Part shown: piece by piece, positions 62,874 to 64,000 of the stretch
Layout of the letters: each line of letters begins with the position of its first letter
Numbering within the stretch: position 1 is the stretch's first letter
NCBI RefSeq assembly: GCF_002399615.1
Contig: NZ_DHDZ01000038.1
Location: 117,238-181,237, forward strand
DNA: 64,000 nt
DNA from: Pedobacter sp. UBA4863
GTDB taxonomy: Bacteria > Bacteroidota > Bacteroidia > Sphingobacteriales > Sphingobacteriaceae
Reading direction: 5' to 3'
Notes under the pieces: generated by a model
Database searches by the model: none
What the model saw: only the letters and a program-made list of their open reading frames with translations
Told to the model about the DNA's origin: nothing
Position numbers and translations under genes: made by a program

Positions 62874-63305
62874 TTATCTTTTCAAAAAGGTTAGGCGCTG
62901 TTCTAATTCTTCAGACAGCTCGCCTACCTTGGCGTTTTCTAGCATTAATTTTATTTCTCCTCTTACCTTTTTAAACTGGTTGTGAATTGGGCAGGGACGG
63001 TCTTCCGAGCATTGTTTCAAGCCTAGCCCGCAGCCAGTAAAAATCTTATCGCCGTCAATAGCCCTTACTACATCAGCCAACGATTTTTCTAAAGATTGCG
63101 CATCGTGATAAAACCCGCCAGTGGGGCCTTTGGCAGATTGTACCAAGTCTTTCTTACCCAAATCTTGCAAGATTTTAGCGATAAAATGCTCGGGAGAATC
63201 TATCCCTTGAGCAATTTCTTTAATACCTACCCTATTGCCAGTTTTAGACTTTTGGGCGATATAGATCATTGCTCTAATAGCATATTCGCAGGTTTTTGAA
63301 AACAT
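62874..63305 (-). CDS. Rrf2 family regulator, NsrR/IscR-like
   Basis: This 143-residue winged-helix regulator begins TCEYAIRAMIYIAQ, followed by GIKEIAQGIDSPEHFIAKIL and GPTGGFYH. Three cysteines (C92, C99, C105) in GCGLGLKQCSEDRPC have the spacing of an Fe-S ligand set. With ric 71 bases downstream, an NO-sensing NsrR-like role is likely. A minus-strand TATTTTTG box (63352-63359) could be its promoter, although it is rather far from the ATG. Confidence 0.9.
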   Translation of the reverse strand: MFSKTCEYAIRAMIYIAQKSKTGNRVGIKEIAQGIDSPEHFIAKILQDLGKKDLVQSAKGPTGGFYHDAQSLEKSLADVVRAIDGDKIFTGCGLGLKQCSEDRPCPIHNQFKKVRGEIKLMLENAKVGELSEELEQRLTFLKR

Positions 63306-63443
63306 TGATAATTATTTATACCACAAAGTAAATGTATTTCTAAATAAAAGACAAAAATATCTTTTATTTATTTGTTTGAGGAGTGTCATATTGAGGTTAG
63401 TTGTAAAAGGATGATTTAAACGTAGCTATATCTGTCTTTTTAA

Positions 63444-63793
63444 AATATATGCATAAAGCGGACAGACGTTGATTGGACACAATCAAAAGTTATCTTCATT
63501 GCGCCACAGTTCACAAACTATCAGCGAGGAGCCATAAATTTTAAAGACTTACCTATTGAACTTTGGGAGTTAACAATAACATTTTCTGCGACATTGTATT
63601 ACAGGGGAAGGCTTAAAAATATTTGTAAAACCTCAAAAGTGGCGACTTGCAAGACCAAAAGAAAATTGCAAGAGATGTTTCTAACATTGGGCATTGGGGA
63701 AATGGTTCATATGAAATTAAACTGACAGCCTTGGACGACATTGATTATATTATTAGTTTACTGAAACAATTATTAAGAAAAAACAAAGAATAA
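63444..63793 (+). pseudogene. Decayed DUF5655-type protein, C-terminal domain
   Basis: One frame reads KRTDVDWTQSKVIFIAPQF and GAINFKDLPIELWEL. After a break, another frame has KIFVKPQKWRLARPKENC, and a further shift gives RDVSNIGHWGNGSYEI and LDDIDYIISLLKQ to the stop at 63791-63793. The order and text match the C-terminal half of DUF5655 domain proteins, but frameshifts and the lack of a start make it non-functional. The final ~200 bases of the window show nothing further. Confidence 0.7.
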
Positions 63794-64000
63794 ATGTGCA
63801 TAACATTGGCAACTGTGGCAAAACTTCAAGTTTCACATAAAATCGAGACAAAACGACCTATTTTAAGCCCCTATATATAAATTATTTTGGCAACAACCGA
63901 CCATTGCTATTGCATAGCTAATTGACTTGTAAAAAACGGTAAAAACAGCAATTTTTCGGCACAGTATAAGCCTGATGCGGTAAATATACGATTTATTCGC

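Overview
The window is a contiguous piece of a Bacteroidetes chromosome, most likely Sphingobacteriaceae (Pedobacter-like). Four things point there: promoters of the TAnnTTTG type, AT-rich intergenic DNA with very short leaders, a bacillithiol deacetylase, and family-typical genes (DUF4294, DUF4783, DUF1080, LpxR-like, TonB receptor, clade II NosZ lipoprotein). The genus is inferred from protein resemblance, not tested. I saw no tRNA, rRNA, CRISPR array or intact transposase.

Positions 1-38,000 are mostly housekeeping genes on both strands: smpB, fmt, rluD with a class IV aminotransferase, an ACC-deaminase-like PLP enzyme, lysine 6-transaminase, an acyl-CoA dehydrogenase, bshB1, a glutathione peroxidase, rel, fur, purA, pabB, an M48 protease, plsY, nadC, gpmI, lon, an lpxR-like gene, arfB, cmk, rpsA, a GH20 hexosaminidase, an AGCS symporter and an AraC regulator divergent from an aldehyde dehydrogenase. 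Decay is visible between rel and fur (a HigA-like antitoxin remnant and a secreted-protein gene with an in-frame stop) and after the aldehyde dehydrogenase (a frameshifted DUF779 gene).

Positions 38,900-47,100 hold a four-TM protein with a Cys/His tail, a DCC thiol oxidoreductase, a MarR-TolC-HlyD-ABC-2 permease efflux operon with no ATPase gene, and pyrR-pyrB preceded by an unusual array of 11-bp repeats.

Positions 47,200-63,300 are a nitrous-oxide/nitric-oxide region. It has a lipoprotein cytochrome c and NosZ; a TonB receptor, a Met/His-containing lipoprotein and a Cys-rich small membrane protein (possibly copper supply); a membrane protein-nosL-nosD-nosF-nosY operon followed by a truncated hemoglobin; a broken CopD-like gene; a His-rich membrane protein; a Crp/Fnr regulator; azurin; the di-iron repair protein RIC; and an Rrf2 regulator. 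No nitrite reductase gene is in view. Both nos transcripts carry a perfect TGAT-N4-ATCA palindrome at exactly the same distance from a TAnnTTTG box, which fits class II activation by the local Crp/Fnr protein.

The nos region is split by a 1.3-kb islet containing one Fic-domain gene. The islet is bracketed by 49-bp direct repeats that copy the 3' end of the neighbouring TonB receptor gene. Its promoter carries four half-sites spaced 22-23 bp apart. The islet and its operator array are the most unusual structures I found. Several palindromic intergenic repeat families are also present. The window ends in a decayed DUF5655-type gene.
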